This document shows positions 17,312-25,904 of a stretch of DNA of 64,000 bases, piece by piece (positions within the stretch are counted from its first letter, which is position 1; every line of letters starts with the position of its first letter). The translations under genes were made by a program, and so were the position numbers. Source of the DNA: G963691835 sp963691835. GTDB lineage: Bacteria; Pseudomonadota; Alphaproteobacteria; Thalassobaculales; Thalassobaculaceae. The notes below the pieces were generated by a model. The model was not told the origin of the DNA and did no database searches. It saw nothing but the letters and a program-made list of their open reading frames with translations. The DNA lies in assembly GCA_963691835.1 (NCBI GenBank), contig OY829383.1, forward strand, positions 3,844,001-3,908,000, given 5' to 3'.

Positions 17312-18892
17312 ATGTCTAGAAGAGCCCTGACGCTCGCGGCGGCAGTCGCCACGGGATTGGCGGTCGGAAGTACCGCCGTCCTTGCACAAACCTCGGTTTC
17401 CATCATGCGGGAGATCGATGCGGACCGTTACGACCCGCACAAATCCACCTCGCGCGCCAACGCCGAAATCCTATTCATGGCGGGCGATACCCTTGTCGCC
17501 CTCGACTACGACATGAAGACCGTGGTCCCGAGCTTGGCTGAGAGCTGGACCGTTTCCGAGGACGGCAAGACGTACACTTTCAAGCTCAAGAAGGGTGTGA
17601 AGTTCTGCTCTGGCAAGGACTTCACGGCGGCGGACGTGGTCGCGTCGATCGAGCGGTGGCTCGACCCGGAGACCAAGGGCGTCACTAAGAACCGTGCGGG
17701 CGATGTTGATAAGGTCACGGCCATCGACGACCACACGGTCGAGTACAAGCTGAAGCAGCCGTACTCCGAACTCCTCTACCAGATGACCCAGCACAACCAC
17801 ACGATCATCAACATCGATCAGGTTAAGGAGTTGGGTGACGACTTTGGCGTGAAGGCGTTCGACGGCACCGGCCCGTACTGCTTCCACGAGTGGGAGCCGC
17901 GTAACCAGCTCGTCCTCAAGAAGCATGAGGGCTACAACTGGGGCCCGTCGATCTACAGCAATACCGAGGCTCAGGTCGACGAGATCGTCTGGAAGATCGT
18001 GCCCGAGGAGAACAACCTCGTCGCGGCCCTACAGACCGGCCAAGGCGATGTTACCCAGTACATCCCGTACTGGGCGCTGGAGCCGATGAAGGCCAACCCG
18101 ATGGTCTCCGTCACGCAGGCTGAGAACTACTTCTGGACCCACTATGTGGGCATGAAGATCACGCGCGATCTGGTCTCCGACGTGAACGTCCGGACCGCGC
18201 TCAATCTCGCGGTCGATCAGGCGGCAATCGCGGAGGGCGTGTTCTTCGGCCACGCGATTCCGGCCAAGTCCTACATTGCGCCGAACGTCCTGGACTATAA
18301 CGCTGGGATCGACGAAAGCCCGTTCGGCTTCGATCCGGAGAGGGCCAAGGCGCTCCTCGACGAGGCGGGCTGGAAAGTCGGGTCCGACGGCGTTCGGGAG
18401 AAGGACGGCACCAAGCTTGAGCTGATTGCCTACAGCTTCCAGAACTGGCGGCAGGTGATGGAGGCGGTCCAGGCCGACTTCCGGAAGATCGGCGTGGGGA
18501 TGGACCTTCAGATCTTCGACGCCACGGTGATCTGGGGCAAGCTCGCCACCCAGGAGTACGATGTCTACACCATGAGCTATCCCTACGTTTCCGCCGGGGA
18601 TGCCATGAACCTGTACTTCCCCTCCGGTAACCGGCCGACGCCGAACCGGATGAACTGGGCAAGCGACGACACGGACGCCTGGCTGCTGAACGCCCGTGGG
18701 GCGCTGACCGACGCCGACCGCAAGAAATGGATCGGCCAGGTTCAGAAGCAGGTCCACGACGCGGTGGTCTGGATCCCGATCATCCACGACATCCTGGTCG
18801 TCGGCGCGGGTCCGAAGATGAAGCCGATCAAGGCACACGGCATCTACGGTGCCGGCCTCTACAAGGGACTGCACATTGAGCTGAAGGGCTGA
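17312..18892 (+). CDS. ABC substrate-binding protein, family 5
   Basis: A 526-residue periplasmic solute-binding protein of the dipeptide/nickel family (SBP_bac_5). A Sec signal peptide ends around residue 26 (VGSTAVLAQ). Typical family blocks follow: LAESWTVSEDGKTYTFKLKK near 70, FTAADVVASIER, and DVNVRTALNLAVDQ near 290. A strong AGGAGG ribosome site precedes the ATG, suiting the high expression of binding proteins. An 84-bp gap separates it from the permeases and a clear terminator follows at 18921. It delivers ligand to the DppBC-like channel; the ligand is not determined. Confidence 0.92.
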   Translation: MSRRALTLAAAVATGLAVGSTAVLAQTSVSIMREIDADRYDPHKSTSRANAEILFMAGDTLVALDYDMKTVVPSLAESWTVSEDGKTYTFKLKKGVKFCSGKDFTAADVVASIERWLDPETKGVTKNRAGDVDKVTAIDDHTVEYKLKQPYSELLYQMTQHNHTIINIDQVKELGDDFGVKAFDGTGPYCFHEWEPRNQLVLKKHEGYNWGPSIYSNTEAQVDEIVWKIVPEENNLVAALQTGQGDVTQYIPYWALEPMKANPMVSVTQAENYFWTHYVGMKITRDLVSDVNVRTALNLAVDQAAIAEGVFFGHAIPAKSYIAPNVLDYNAGIDESPFGFDPERAKALLDEAGWKVGSDGVREKDGTKLELIAYSFQNWRQVMEAVQADFRKIGVGMDLQIFDATVIWGKLATQEYDVYTMSYPYVSAGDAMNLYFPSGNRPTPNRMNWASDDTDAWLLNARGALTDADRKKWIGQVQKQVHDAVVWIPIIHDILVVGAGPKMKPIKAHGIYGAGLYKGLHIELKG

Positions 18893-18920
18893 TCAGCCTC
18901 TCACTTGATCGACGGTTAGG

Positions 18921-18947
18921 CAGGGGCGCTTCGGCGCCCCTGTTTCA
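18921..18947 (+). terminator. Rho-independent terminator
   Basis: CAGGGGCGC (18921-18929), tetraloop TTCG, GCGCCCCTG (18934-18942), then TTTCATT. It is a perfect 9-bp GC-rich stem with a UUCG loop, 28 bp after the binding-protein stop. It closes the operon starting at 12951 and separates it from the SDR gene. Confidence 0.88.
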
Positions 18948-19009
18948 TTCGGCTAGGCGACGGTCGCTCCCTCCGCTTAAATCGGACGAAATGGAAAGGG
19001 GAGGGATTC

Positions 19010-19804
19010 ATGAGACTGGCTGACAAAGTGGCCATCATCGTTGGCGCAGGTCAGACGCCCGGCGAGACGATTGGCAACGGGCGGGCCACCGCCATCCGGT
19101 TCGCGCAGGAAGGGGCGAAGGTCCTTCTGGTCGACAAGCGCGCGGAGAGTGCGGAAGACACCTTGGCCATGGTCGAGGAGGCCGGCGGAACCGGCGCGAT
19201 CCACGAAGCCGATATCACGGTCGAGGATGACTGCCGCGCCATTGCCCGGGCCGCGGTGGACCGCTTTGGCCGCATCGACATCCTTCACAACAATGTCGGC
19301 CGGTCCGAGGGCGACCGGGGGACGACGGAACTCGACGCCGATGTTTGGGACAACCTCTTCGCGATGAACGTGAAGGGTATGTTCATGACCTGCAAGCACG
19401 TGCTCCCCGTGATGCGGGAGCAGCAGTCCGGCGTGATCCTGAATGTCTCTTCGATCTCGTCGCTCGCTGCCCGGATGACGCTTGCCTACAAGACCGGGAA
19501 GGGCTCGGTGAACACGATGACCCACCATATGGCGATGGAGAACGCCGCCTACGGGATTCGCGTGAACGCGATCCTTCCGGGATTGATGGACACCCCGATG
19601 GCGATTGAGCGGCGCGCACGGGAACGGAACGTCGGACGGGAGGTCGTCCGGGGAGAGCGGGACGCCCAGGTGCCCCTCGGCGGTAAGATGGGCACGGCCT
19701 GGGACGTGGCAAACGCCGCCCTGTTCCTGGCGTCCGAGGAGGCCGGATACATCACCGGCGTTCTGCTGCCGGTGGACGGTGGCGTGACCGCCAAGATAGG
19801 CTGA
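19010..19804 (+). CDS. SDR family oxidoreductase
   Basis: A 264-residue NAD(P)-dependent short-chain dehydrogenase. The Rossmann glycine motif is extended (VGAGQTPGETIGNGRATA, residues 11-28), typical of one SDR subgroup. NNVG is present as the structural motif, SS as the catalytic serine region (NVSSISSL), and YKTGK fits the YxxxK catalytic pair although the usual S before K is G. The C-terminal cofactor loop reads PGLMDTPM. It is co-transcribed with a gamma-carbonic anhydrase 29 bp downstream and begins after the terminator at 18921. The substrate, probably an alcohol or hydroxy acid, is unknown. Confidence 0.88.
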   Translation: MRLADKVAIIVGAGQTPGETIGNGRATAIRFAQEGAKVLLVDKRAESAEDTLAMVEEAGGTGAIHEADITVEDDCRAIARAAVDRFGRIDILHNNVGRSEGDRGTTELDADVWDNLFAMNVKGMFMTCKHVLPVMREQQSGVILNVSSISSLAARMTLAYKTGKGSVNTMTHHMAMENAAYGIRVNAILPGLMDTPMAIERRARERNVGREVVRGERDAQVPLGGKMGTAWDVANAALFLASEEAGYITGVLLPVDGGVTAKIG

Positions 19805-19833
19805 AGCCAAATCAAACCAAGGGAGCGAAACCC

Positions 19834-20403
19834 ATGTCCGGAACCGACCAGGGCGGCCATCGCCCGCTGATCCGCCCGTATGAGGGCAAGTGGCCGAGGA
19901 TCGCCCAACCGACCTTCATCGCTGAGAATGCCGTCGTCGCGGGTGATGTGGAAATCGGGCCGGAGTGCGGGATCTGGTATGGGGTCGTGCTGCGCGGTGA
20001 CGCCAACTACATCAAGATCGGCAAGCGGGTGAACATCCAGGACGGCAGCATCGTCCACATCAATGCGAACGACTTCCCGACGATCATCGGAGACGGGGTG
20101 ACCGTGGGGCACGCGGCCGTGATCCACGCCTGCACGCTCCACGACAACTCCTTCGTCGGGATGGGTGCCACGGTCATGGACGGTGCCGTGGTCGAGAGCG
20201 AGGGGATGGTCGCCGCCGGAGCCCTTTTGGCGCCGGGCAAGGTCGTCCGGTCCGGTGAGGTCTGGGCGGGCAGCCCGGCAAAACTGTGGCGGGAGATCAA
20301 GCCCGCCGAGCTCAAGAACATCTACTGGACGGCCGATCACTACTGGGAGCTCGCCAAGAACTTCCTGAAGCCCTACGACCAGAAGGACGCCGCGGCGGAC
20401 TAG
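19834..20403 (+). CDS. Gamma-carbonic anhydrase family protein
   Basis: A 189-residue left-handed beta-helix protein built of hexapeptide repeats (for example VVAGDVEIGPECGIW). The three zinc histidines of the gamma-class are visible as H75 (GSIVHINAND), H93 (VGHAAV) and H98 (VIHACTLH), with the H93-H98 spacing of five. Active members hydrate CO2; the bacterial CaiE/PaaY-like branch also includes thioesterases and proteins of unknown activity. It lies 29 bp after the SDR gene and is convergent with the glutamine-synthetase-like gene. The fold call is secure; the activity is not proven. Confidence 0.9.
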   Translation: MSGTDQGGHRPLIRPYEGKWPRIAQPTFIAENAVVAGDVEIGPECGIWYGVVLRGDANYIKIGKRVNIQDGSIVHINANDFPTIIGDGVTVGHAAVIHACTLHDNSFVGMGATVMDGAVVESEGMVAAGALLAPGKVVRSGEVWAGSPAKLWREIKPAELKNIYWTADHYWELAKNFLKPYDQKDAAAD

Positions 20404-20423
20404 GCCCGGTCCCAGCGCTGCCG

Positions 20424-21767
20424 TCAGACGTTCAGCAGCAGGTACTCCCGCTCCCACGGGCTGATGACCTGGAGATAGGCGTCGATCTCTGAGTCCTTGA
20501 CGGCTCTCAGAACGGAGCAGAAGCGAACGCCCAGGACCTCCCGCAACGCGCGGGCCCGGTGGAGCCGCTCAAGGCCGTCGTCCAGCGTCCGGGGCAGGGT
20601 CACCGCCATCGTATGGGCATTCCCCTCGACCGGGCGGGAGGGCTCGATCTCCTCGACGATGCCGAGATACCCGCAGGCCAGCGACGCGGCGATGCCGAGA
20701 TAGGGATTGGTATCCGCCCCGCCGACCCGGTTCTCGACCCGGCGTCCACCGCCAGAGGATTCCGGCACCCGGAGGCCCGTGGTCCGGTTGTCCAAACCCC
20801 AATGCACGTTGATCGGTGCATCGGAGGCCGGCTGGATCCGGCGGTAGGAGTTCACATACGGCGCGAGCAACGGCATCGCGGCGGGCAGGTATTTCTGAAG
20901 GCCGCCGATGAAGTGGAGGAACATCTCCGAGTTCTCGCCGTCTTCCGTCGCAAAGAGGTTCCGGTCCTCGTCCAGTGCATGAACACTCTGGTGAACGTGA
21001 AAGGAGCTACCCGGCTGGAACTGCATCGGTTTCGCCATGAACGTGGCGTAGACCTTGTGGTCGAGCGCTGCCTGACGGACCGTCCGTTTGAACAGAAAGG
21101 CCTGATCGGCCAAGTCCAGCGCATCGCCGTGGTTGAAGTTGATCTCCATCTGCGCGGCGCCCGCCTCGTGTGTCAGCGTGTCCACGTCGATCCGCTGAGC
21201 CTCGCAGTAGTCGTAGATGTCCTCGAACAGGGGATCGAACTCATTCACCGCGTCGATGCCGTAGGCTTGGCGCGCCATCTCCTGGCGGCCGGACCGGCCG
21301 ACCGGCGGCTCCAACGGATAGTCCGCATCGGGATTGACCTGGACCAGGAAGAACTCGAGCTCCGGAGCGACGACAGGTTTCAACCCACGCTCCCGGTACA
21401 GCGACAAGACATGCTTCAGAACGTGCCGGGGCGCGATATCGACTGGGCTACCGTCGACGTAGACCGCATCGTGGATGACCTGTGCCGTCGGCTCCTTGTA
21501 CCAGGGCACCATACGGATGGTGTCCGGAACGGGTTGGAGGAAGACGTCGCTCTCTCTCGGGTCCAAATCCCGGGACTGGACGTAGTCGCCGGTAACCGTT
21601 TGGCCAAAGATCGATTCCGGCAGGCGCAGGCCCCGCTCCGTGATGGCTTCTCTGTATTTTCGAGCCGGAAGGATCTTGCCGCGGGGAATGCCGGCAAGAT
21701 CGGAGACCATGCATTCCACTTCGGTAATGCGGTGCTCGTCGAGCCAAGCGTTAAGGTCGAGGGTCAT
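20424..21767 (-). CDS. Glutamine synthetase family ligase (PuuA-like)
   Basis: A 447-residue ATP-dependent ligase of the glutamine synthetase superfamily, the group that gamma-glutamylates amines such as putrescine. The metal-binding ELEFFL is near residue 138, and QMEINF near 216 holds a further metal Glu. The usual GSGMHVHQ reads PGSSFHVHQS here. The C-terminal block GGGRRVENRVGGADTNPYL is intact. It lacks the adenylylation-site region of GlnA. It is divergent from a second GS-like gene at 21922, sharing a 154-bp region, and near a FAD oxidase, as in polyamine degradation clusters. Confidence 0.88.
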   Translation of the reverse strand: MTLDLNAWLDEHRITEVECMVSDLAGIPRGKILPARKYREAITERGLRLPESIFGQTVTGDYVQSRDLDPRESDVFLQPVPDTIRMVPWYKEPTAQVIHDAVYVDGSPVDIAPRHVLKHVLSLYRERGLKPVVAPELEFFLVQVNPDADYPLEPPVGRSGRQEMARQAYGIDAVNEFDPLFEDIYDYCEAQRIDVDTLTHEAGAAQMEINFNHGDALDLADQAFLFKRTVRQAALDHKVYATFMAKPMQFQPGSSFHVHQSVHALDEDRNLFATEDGENSEMFLHFIGGLQKYLPAAMPLLAPYVNSYRRIQPASDAPINVHWGLDNRTTGLRVPESSGGGRRVENRVGGADTNPYLGIAASLACGYLGIVEEIEPSRPVEGNAHTMAVTLPRTLDDGLERLHRARALREVLGVRFCSVLRAVKDSEIDAYLQVISPWEREYLLLNV

Positions 21768-21921
21768 AGGGCCGCCGGACGCTGTTTCGGATCTCCCCTC
21801 ATACCACGGACATTCCGGGCCGTCCCGGCAGCAAATAGGGGGTAAGCCCGCAGTCCCCCCTGTCGCAGCTCGGGACGTCGTGATATCGGAGGTGACCGAT
21901 TAGAGACACTGATTCCGGCAC

Positions 21922-23289
21922 ATGACCGACAGCGATTTAGAAGACTGGCTCGCACGCCATCCGGACATAGACAGTTTTGAACTCCTGATCCCCGATCTGA
22001 CGGGAATCCTGCGGGGAAAGCGTCTTCGGCGGAGTGGGATCGCCAGGGCGTTTGAAAGCGGTATCCAGCTTCCGGGCTCGGTCTACGCGACTGATGCGAC
22101 CGGGGAATCCGTGACCGGGACGGGGTTGGTCTGGAGCGTGGGCGACGCCGACAAGATCTGCCGGCCCATCGCCCGGTCGCTCGCTCCCGTGCCTTGGGCC
22201 CGGACACCAACCGCTCAAGCCCTGATCAGCATGCGCGAGGACGACGGCTCACCCTTTACCGGTGACCCAAGGGCGGTCCTGGAAGCGGTCGTTGCGCGTT
22301 ATCACGCGAAAGGCTGGCGCCCTGTCGTGGCAGTAGAGCTGGAGTTCTTTCTGGTCGAGCGGCGGCGCCTCCGCGGCGCGCAACCAAGCCCCGCCCGTTC
22401 GCCGCAGACCGGGGCCGTTCAGACCACGACACAAGTCTACGGCATGGATGAGTTGGCGGATTTCGAAGACCTCTTCGCCGACCTCGATGCCGCGTGCCGC
22501 GCGCAAGGGCTGCCAGCCGACACAGCGACCGCGGAATACGCGCCCTCACAGTTCGAGATCAACCTTGATCATGTGGATGATCCTGTTCTCGCCGCCGATC
22601 ATGCGGTGATGCTGAAACGCGCCATTAAAGGCACCGCTGTTCGTCATGGGATCGATGCCACCTTCATGGCCAAGCCCTGGGCGGGAGAAACGGGCTCCGG
22701 CATGCATGTTCATGCGAGCGTTGTGGACGCCTCGGGAAACAACATCTTCGCCGAAGAGGAGGGGGGAGATCCGCTGTCAAACCCCAATCTTCGGCATGCC
22801 GTGGGTGGCTTGGGGGAGAGTCTGTCCGACGTCATGGCTCTTTTGGCGCCCAATGCGAATTCCTACCGCCGGCTTCAGCCACATAGCTACGTGCCTCTGG
22901 CACCAAGCTGGGGATTCAACAACCGCACCGTTGCCTTCCGCGTGCCGTCGGGCGGCGCATCCGGCCGCCGGATCGAGCATCGGGCGGCCGGTGCCGACGC
23001 GAACCCCTATCTGATCGTCGCGTCGGTGTTGGCGGGCATGTTGGATGGGATCGAGAGAGAGTGTGTGCCGCCGGAGCCGATCACCGGCAACGCCTATGAA
23101 CTCCTGGACCCGGCCGTCCCCGGAAACTGGGGTGAGGCATTGGATCTCTTCGCCCGTTCTGACTTCGCCCGCCGCTCGTTTGGGGACCGGTTTGTGGATC
23201 TGTTTCACCGGGTGAAGACGTGGGAGCGGCAATCGTTCGAACGCGCGGTTACGCCGCTGGAACTCGACTGGTATCTCCGGACGGTGTGA
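21922..23289 (+). CDS. Glutamine synthetase family ligase (PuuA-like)
   Basis: A 455-residue paralogue of the divergent gene at 20424. Metal and substrate motifs are visible: VELEFFL near 140, SQFEINL near 212, GSGMHVHASV near 257, and the Arg/Glu block GASGRRIEHRAAGADANPYL near 350. The N-terminus FELLIPDLTGILRGKRL is typical of the gamma-glutamylpolyamine ligase branch. The FAD oxidase gene starts 46 bp downstream on the same strand, so the pair probably performs gamma-glutamylation then oxidation of an amine. The two GS-like proteins differ strongly, suggesting different amines rather than redundancy. Confidence 0.88.
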   Translation: MTDSDLEDWLARHPDIDSFELLIPDLTGILRGKRLRRSGIARAFESGIQLPGSVYATDATGESVTGTGLVWSVGDADKICRPIARSLAPVPWARTPTAQALISMREDDGSPFTGDPRAVLEAVVARYHAKGWRPVVAVELEFFLVERRRLRGAQPSPARSPQTGAVQTTTQVYGMDELADFEDLFADLDAACRAQGLPADTATAEYAPSQFEINLDHVDDPVLAADHAVMLKRAIKGTAVRHGIDATFMAKPWAGETGSGMHVHASVVDASGNNIFAEEEGGDPLSNPNLRHAVGGLGESLSDVMALLAPNANSYRRLQPHSYVPLAPSWGFNNRTVAFRVPSGGASGRRIEHRAAGADANPYLIVASVLAGMLDGIERECVPPEPITGNAYELLDPAVPGNWGEALDLFARSDFARRSFGDRFVDLFHRVKTWERQSFERAVTPLELDWYLRTV

Positions 23290-23335
23290 GGCATTTTTCC
23301 AACGCCGTCGATTGCTGTTCGCCCCGGGAGCTTCC

Positions 23336-24619
23336 ATGTCCGCCGCCCCGCTGACCTGGCATCACGCCACCGCCAATCCCGCATCCGCCCCAGAACTGCC
23401 CGCTCTTGAAGGGGAGGTTTCCGTAGATGTCTGTGTGATCGGAGGGGGGCTTACCGGGGTCTCGACCGCGCTTCACCTGGCTGAACGCGGCTACAAGGTG
23501 GCGTTGCTGGAGGCGGAGCGCATCGGGTGGGGTGCATCCGGTCGGAACGGCGGGCAAATCGTTTCCGGCTTGAGTTGCGACATGGCGGTCGCGGAACGGG
23601 CAATCGGTCTGGACGGTGCGAAGGACGTCTGGGACATGACCCGGGAAGCCATCGACGACATCGAGGAACGCACCCGGCGGCATAAGATCCCGAGCGACCT
23701 CCGATGGGGCTATCTGTTCGCTGCCAACCGGCAGCACCACTTGGCCGATCTGGCAAGGATGAGCGAGCATTGGTCGTCGACCTACCAGTACGACCGGACC
23801 CGGGTGGTCGATAAGTCCCTCGTTCAGGCGTTCGTTGGAACGAAAGCCTATGTGGGTGGGATGATCGACCAAGGCAGCGGGCAGATGCATCCGCTCCGCT
23901 ATCTCTTGGGCCTCGCCGATCTGGCGCGGTTCCTCGGCGTTGAGATGTACGAACAAAGCCGGGTCGTGGGAATCGATCGTGGCAGTCCCGCTCGGATCCG
24001 GACCCGAAAGGGCATGGTCACGGCCCGGATGGTTGCTGTTTGCGGCAACGCCTATCTCGGCGGATTGGTCAAAGAGACCCGGCGCACGCTAGCACGTGTG
24101 GCGAGTTATGTGGGCGTGACTGAGCGCCTCAGCGCGGATGTGGCACAGGCGGTCCTGCCGCAGGATATCGCGGTCGCGGACAGCCGGGTGGCATTGGACT
24201 ACTACCGCCTGACGGAGGATGACCGTCTTCTGTTCGGCAGCGGTGCGCATTATTCCGGGGCGGCACCCGCACGGCTTGGGGCAGCAGTGCATCGACGGAT
24301 CAGATCGGTGTTTCCAGCCTTGTCCGGTATCAGGATCGACTATGCCTGGAGCGGGTACATCGGCATCACGGTCAATCGTGCCCCCGATCTCGGGCGGATT
24401 GGTGAGAACATCTACTACGCCCAAGGGTTCTCCGGTCACGGCCTCGCGGTGACGGGGATGTCAGGCAAGCTGCTTGCCGCGGCGATGGCAGGGGAGGCGG
24501 AGCGCTTTGAACTTATGTCGTCGATCGAGCACATGCCGTTCCCGGGCGGGCCGTTCCGGCTTCCAGCCTTGGTCCTTGGTATGGCCTGGTTCAAGCTGAA
24601 GGACCGTCTCGGGTTCTGA
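23336..24619 (+). CDS. FAD-dependent amine oxidoreductase (PuuB-like)
   Basis: A 427-residue flavoprotein of the DAO/glycine-oxidase family. The FAD dinucleotide motif GGGLTGVSTALHLAERG begins near residue 39, followed by LLEAERIGWGASGRNGGQ, characteristic of gamma-glutamylputrescine oxidase and relatives. The C-terminal FAD-closing region reads YYAQGFSGHGLAVTG. The ATG at 23336 follows GGGAG and is preferred to the TTG at 23312. It lies directly after a PuuA-like ligase. A strong hairpin terminator follows at 24653. The proposed role is oxidative deamination of a gamma-glutamylated amine. Confidence 0.87.
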   Translation: MSAAPLTWHHATANPASAPELPALEGEVSVDVCVIGGGLTGVSTALHLAERGYKVALLEAERIGWGASGRNGGQIVSGLSCDMAVAERAIGLDGAKDVWDMTREAIDDIEERTRRHKIPSDLRWGYLFAANRQHHLADLARMSEHWSSTYQYDRTRVVDKSLVQAFVGTKAYVGGMIDQGSGQMHPLRYLLGLADLARFLGVEMYEQSRVVGIDRGSPARIRTRKGMVTARMVAVCGNAYLGGLVKETRRTLARVASYVGVTERLSADVAQAVLPQDIAVADSRVALDYYRLTEDDRLLFGSGAHYSGAAPARLGAAVHRRIRSVFPALSGIRIDYAWSGYIGITVNRAPDLGRIGENIYYAQGFSGHGLAVTGMSGKLLAAAMAGEAERFELMSSIEHMPFPGGPFRLPALVLGMAWFKLKDRLGF

Positions 24620-24652
24620 CGAAGCTACTCCTGGAAGCCTCCGCCAAAACGA

Positions 24653-24678
24653 CTTCGGCCCCCGATTGGGGGCCGAAG
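24653..24678. terminator. Bidirectional terminator hairpin
   Basis: CTTCGGCCCCC (24653-24663), loop GATT, GGGGGCCGAAG (24668-24678): a perfect 11-bp stem between two convergent genes. On the minus strand it is followed by TCGTTTT. The T-runs are modest, but the position and stem strength fit a shared terminator. Confidence 0.78.
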
Positions 24679-24709
24679 CACTGTCTTGGTATGGCCGAGG
24701 GGCTATCCG

Positions 24710-25768
24710 TTAGCGGATCGCCACCGGCGCGCCGATCGAGCCCGTCGCTCCGGCAACCGGGGCCGGGGAATACATGTAGGCGAACTGATACACACCATCC
24801 GCCGCCAACTCCGACAGCTTCATGTTCTCCTGGTTCACGATGCCATGACGCGTCTGCAAGTAGGTGTGGACACAGAAAACACAGGCCGGATCCGGGTTCG
24901 GGACCGCATCCACCGGCCAGGTGTCGCCGCCCGTCACGCCGGCTTTGACTTCTTCGGCAACCCACCGTGCGACTTCCATGCCGATCCCTGGGCAGCCGGC
25001 ATTGTAGGTCGCGGGGTCACCCCAGTGCATTTCCCAGCCGGTCCGGAAGAGGATTGCGTCGCCCTCCTTGAACTCGAAGCCCTCCATGCCCTGTTTCTTC
25101 AGCGCGGCGCGGACGTCATCCATGGTGATGACCTCACCGGCCTTCATGCTGTCGACCCCACGAACGGCGGCGATGTCCAGCAGGATGCCGCGGGCGACGA
25201 TCGGATGCAGTTTCTCGGTACCAAGGCGTTTCAGGCCATAGGCGCCGCCCATTTCAGCGGCCGTGAAACCGTTGTACCAGCGCATCTGGCCTTTATCGCC
25301 GGGCGCACCGACGCGGACGCCAATGTGGCCGAGACCATCGAACTGAGTGCCGACCTGACCGATTTCAGTGGAGAGGAACTCATCGTTCCACATGATCGCG
25401 TTCGCGCCGAACGGACCGCCCGTCGGAGTGCCGGGGATCCGAAGCGAGAACTTCCGGTCACCGAACAACGGCATTTTTGACGTGTAGGGATGGCCAAGCT
25501 TGTAGACCTTGCCGGTCTTCACTTGGGCAAGGGCGCGCTGGACGACTTCCGGTTTGGTGTACCAGTTGGTCGAGCCTGCCTCATCCTCGGCACCCCACAT
25601 GGGGTTCGGCCACCACTTGGAGCCAAGCGGGGTTTCCATCTTGTCCCCGTCGACCCAAGGTTTTCCGGCACAGCCTTTCCAGTTGTCCATGGTGCACTCG
25701 GCCGAAGCTGTCCCGGACAGGGCAAGCGCGCCGACTGCCGCTGCGGCAATCCCCAGCATCCGTTTCAT
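24710..25768 (-). CDS. Exported cyclase family protein (metal-dependent hydrolase)
   Basis: A 352-residue protein with a Sec signal peptide (MKRMLGIAAAAVGALALSG, cleavage near TASA-E). It belongs to the cyclase/kynurenine-formamidase-like fold. The metal motif usually written GTHxDxPxH reads GTQFDGLGHIG here, so the first His is Gln, as in one subgroup. KLGHPYTSKMP and FRTGWEMHWGD are other family blocks. The ATG at 25768 has GGAGGA just upstream; the in-frame ATG at 25780 is less likely. It acts in the periplasm, unlike KynB. It may hydrolyse a cyclic amide or formamide; the substrate is unknown. Confidence 0.85.
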   Translation of the reverse strand: MKRMLGIAAAAVGALALSGTASAECTMDNWKGCAGKPWVDGDKMETPLGSKWWPNPMWGAEDEAGSTNWYTKPEVVQRALAQVKTGKVYKLGHPYTSKMPLFGDRKFSLRIPGTPTGGPFGANAIMWNDEFLSTEIGQVGTQFDGLGHIGVRVGAPGDKGQMRWYNGFTAAEMGGAYGLKRLGTEKLHPIVARGILLDIAAVRGVDSMKAGEVITMDDVRAALKKQGMEGFEFKEGDAILFRTGWEMHWGDPATYNAGCPGIGMEVARWVAEEVKAGVTGGDTWPVDAVPNPDPACVFCVHTYLQTRHGIVNQENMKLSELAADGVYQFAYMYSPAPVAGATGSIGAPVAIR

Positions 25769-25904
25769 GGCGTCCTCCATTTTTTCTTAACGCCGTGGCC
25801 GGTTCATCCAGCTCAACGACCATATTGTTACTCAAACACTATTCTGCAGACGCGCCTATCCCGCAAGTGTTATAATATTACATCAACCGATAATTGAGTT
25901 TGAA

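Noticed and set aside
20559..21845. 428-codon open frame opposite the PuuA-like ligase
   Set aside because: Antisense shadow with no recognisable motif and no ribosome site.
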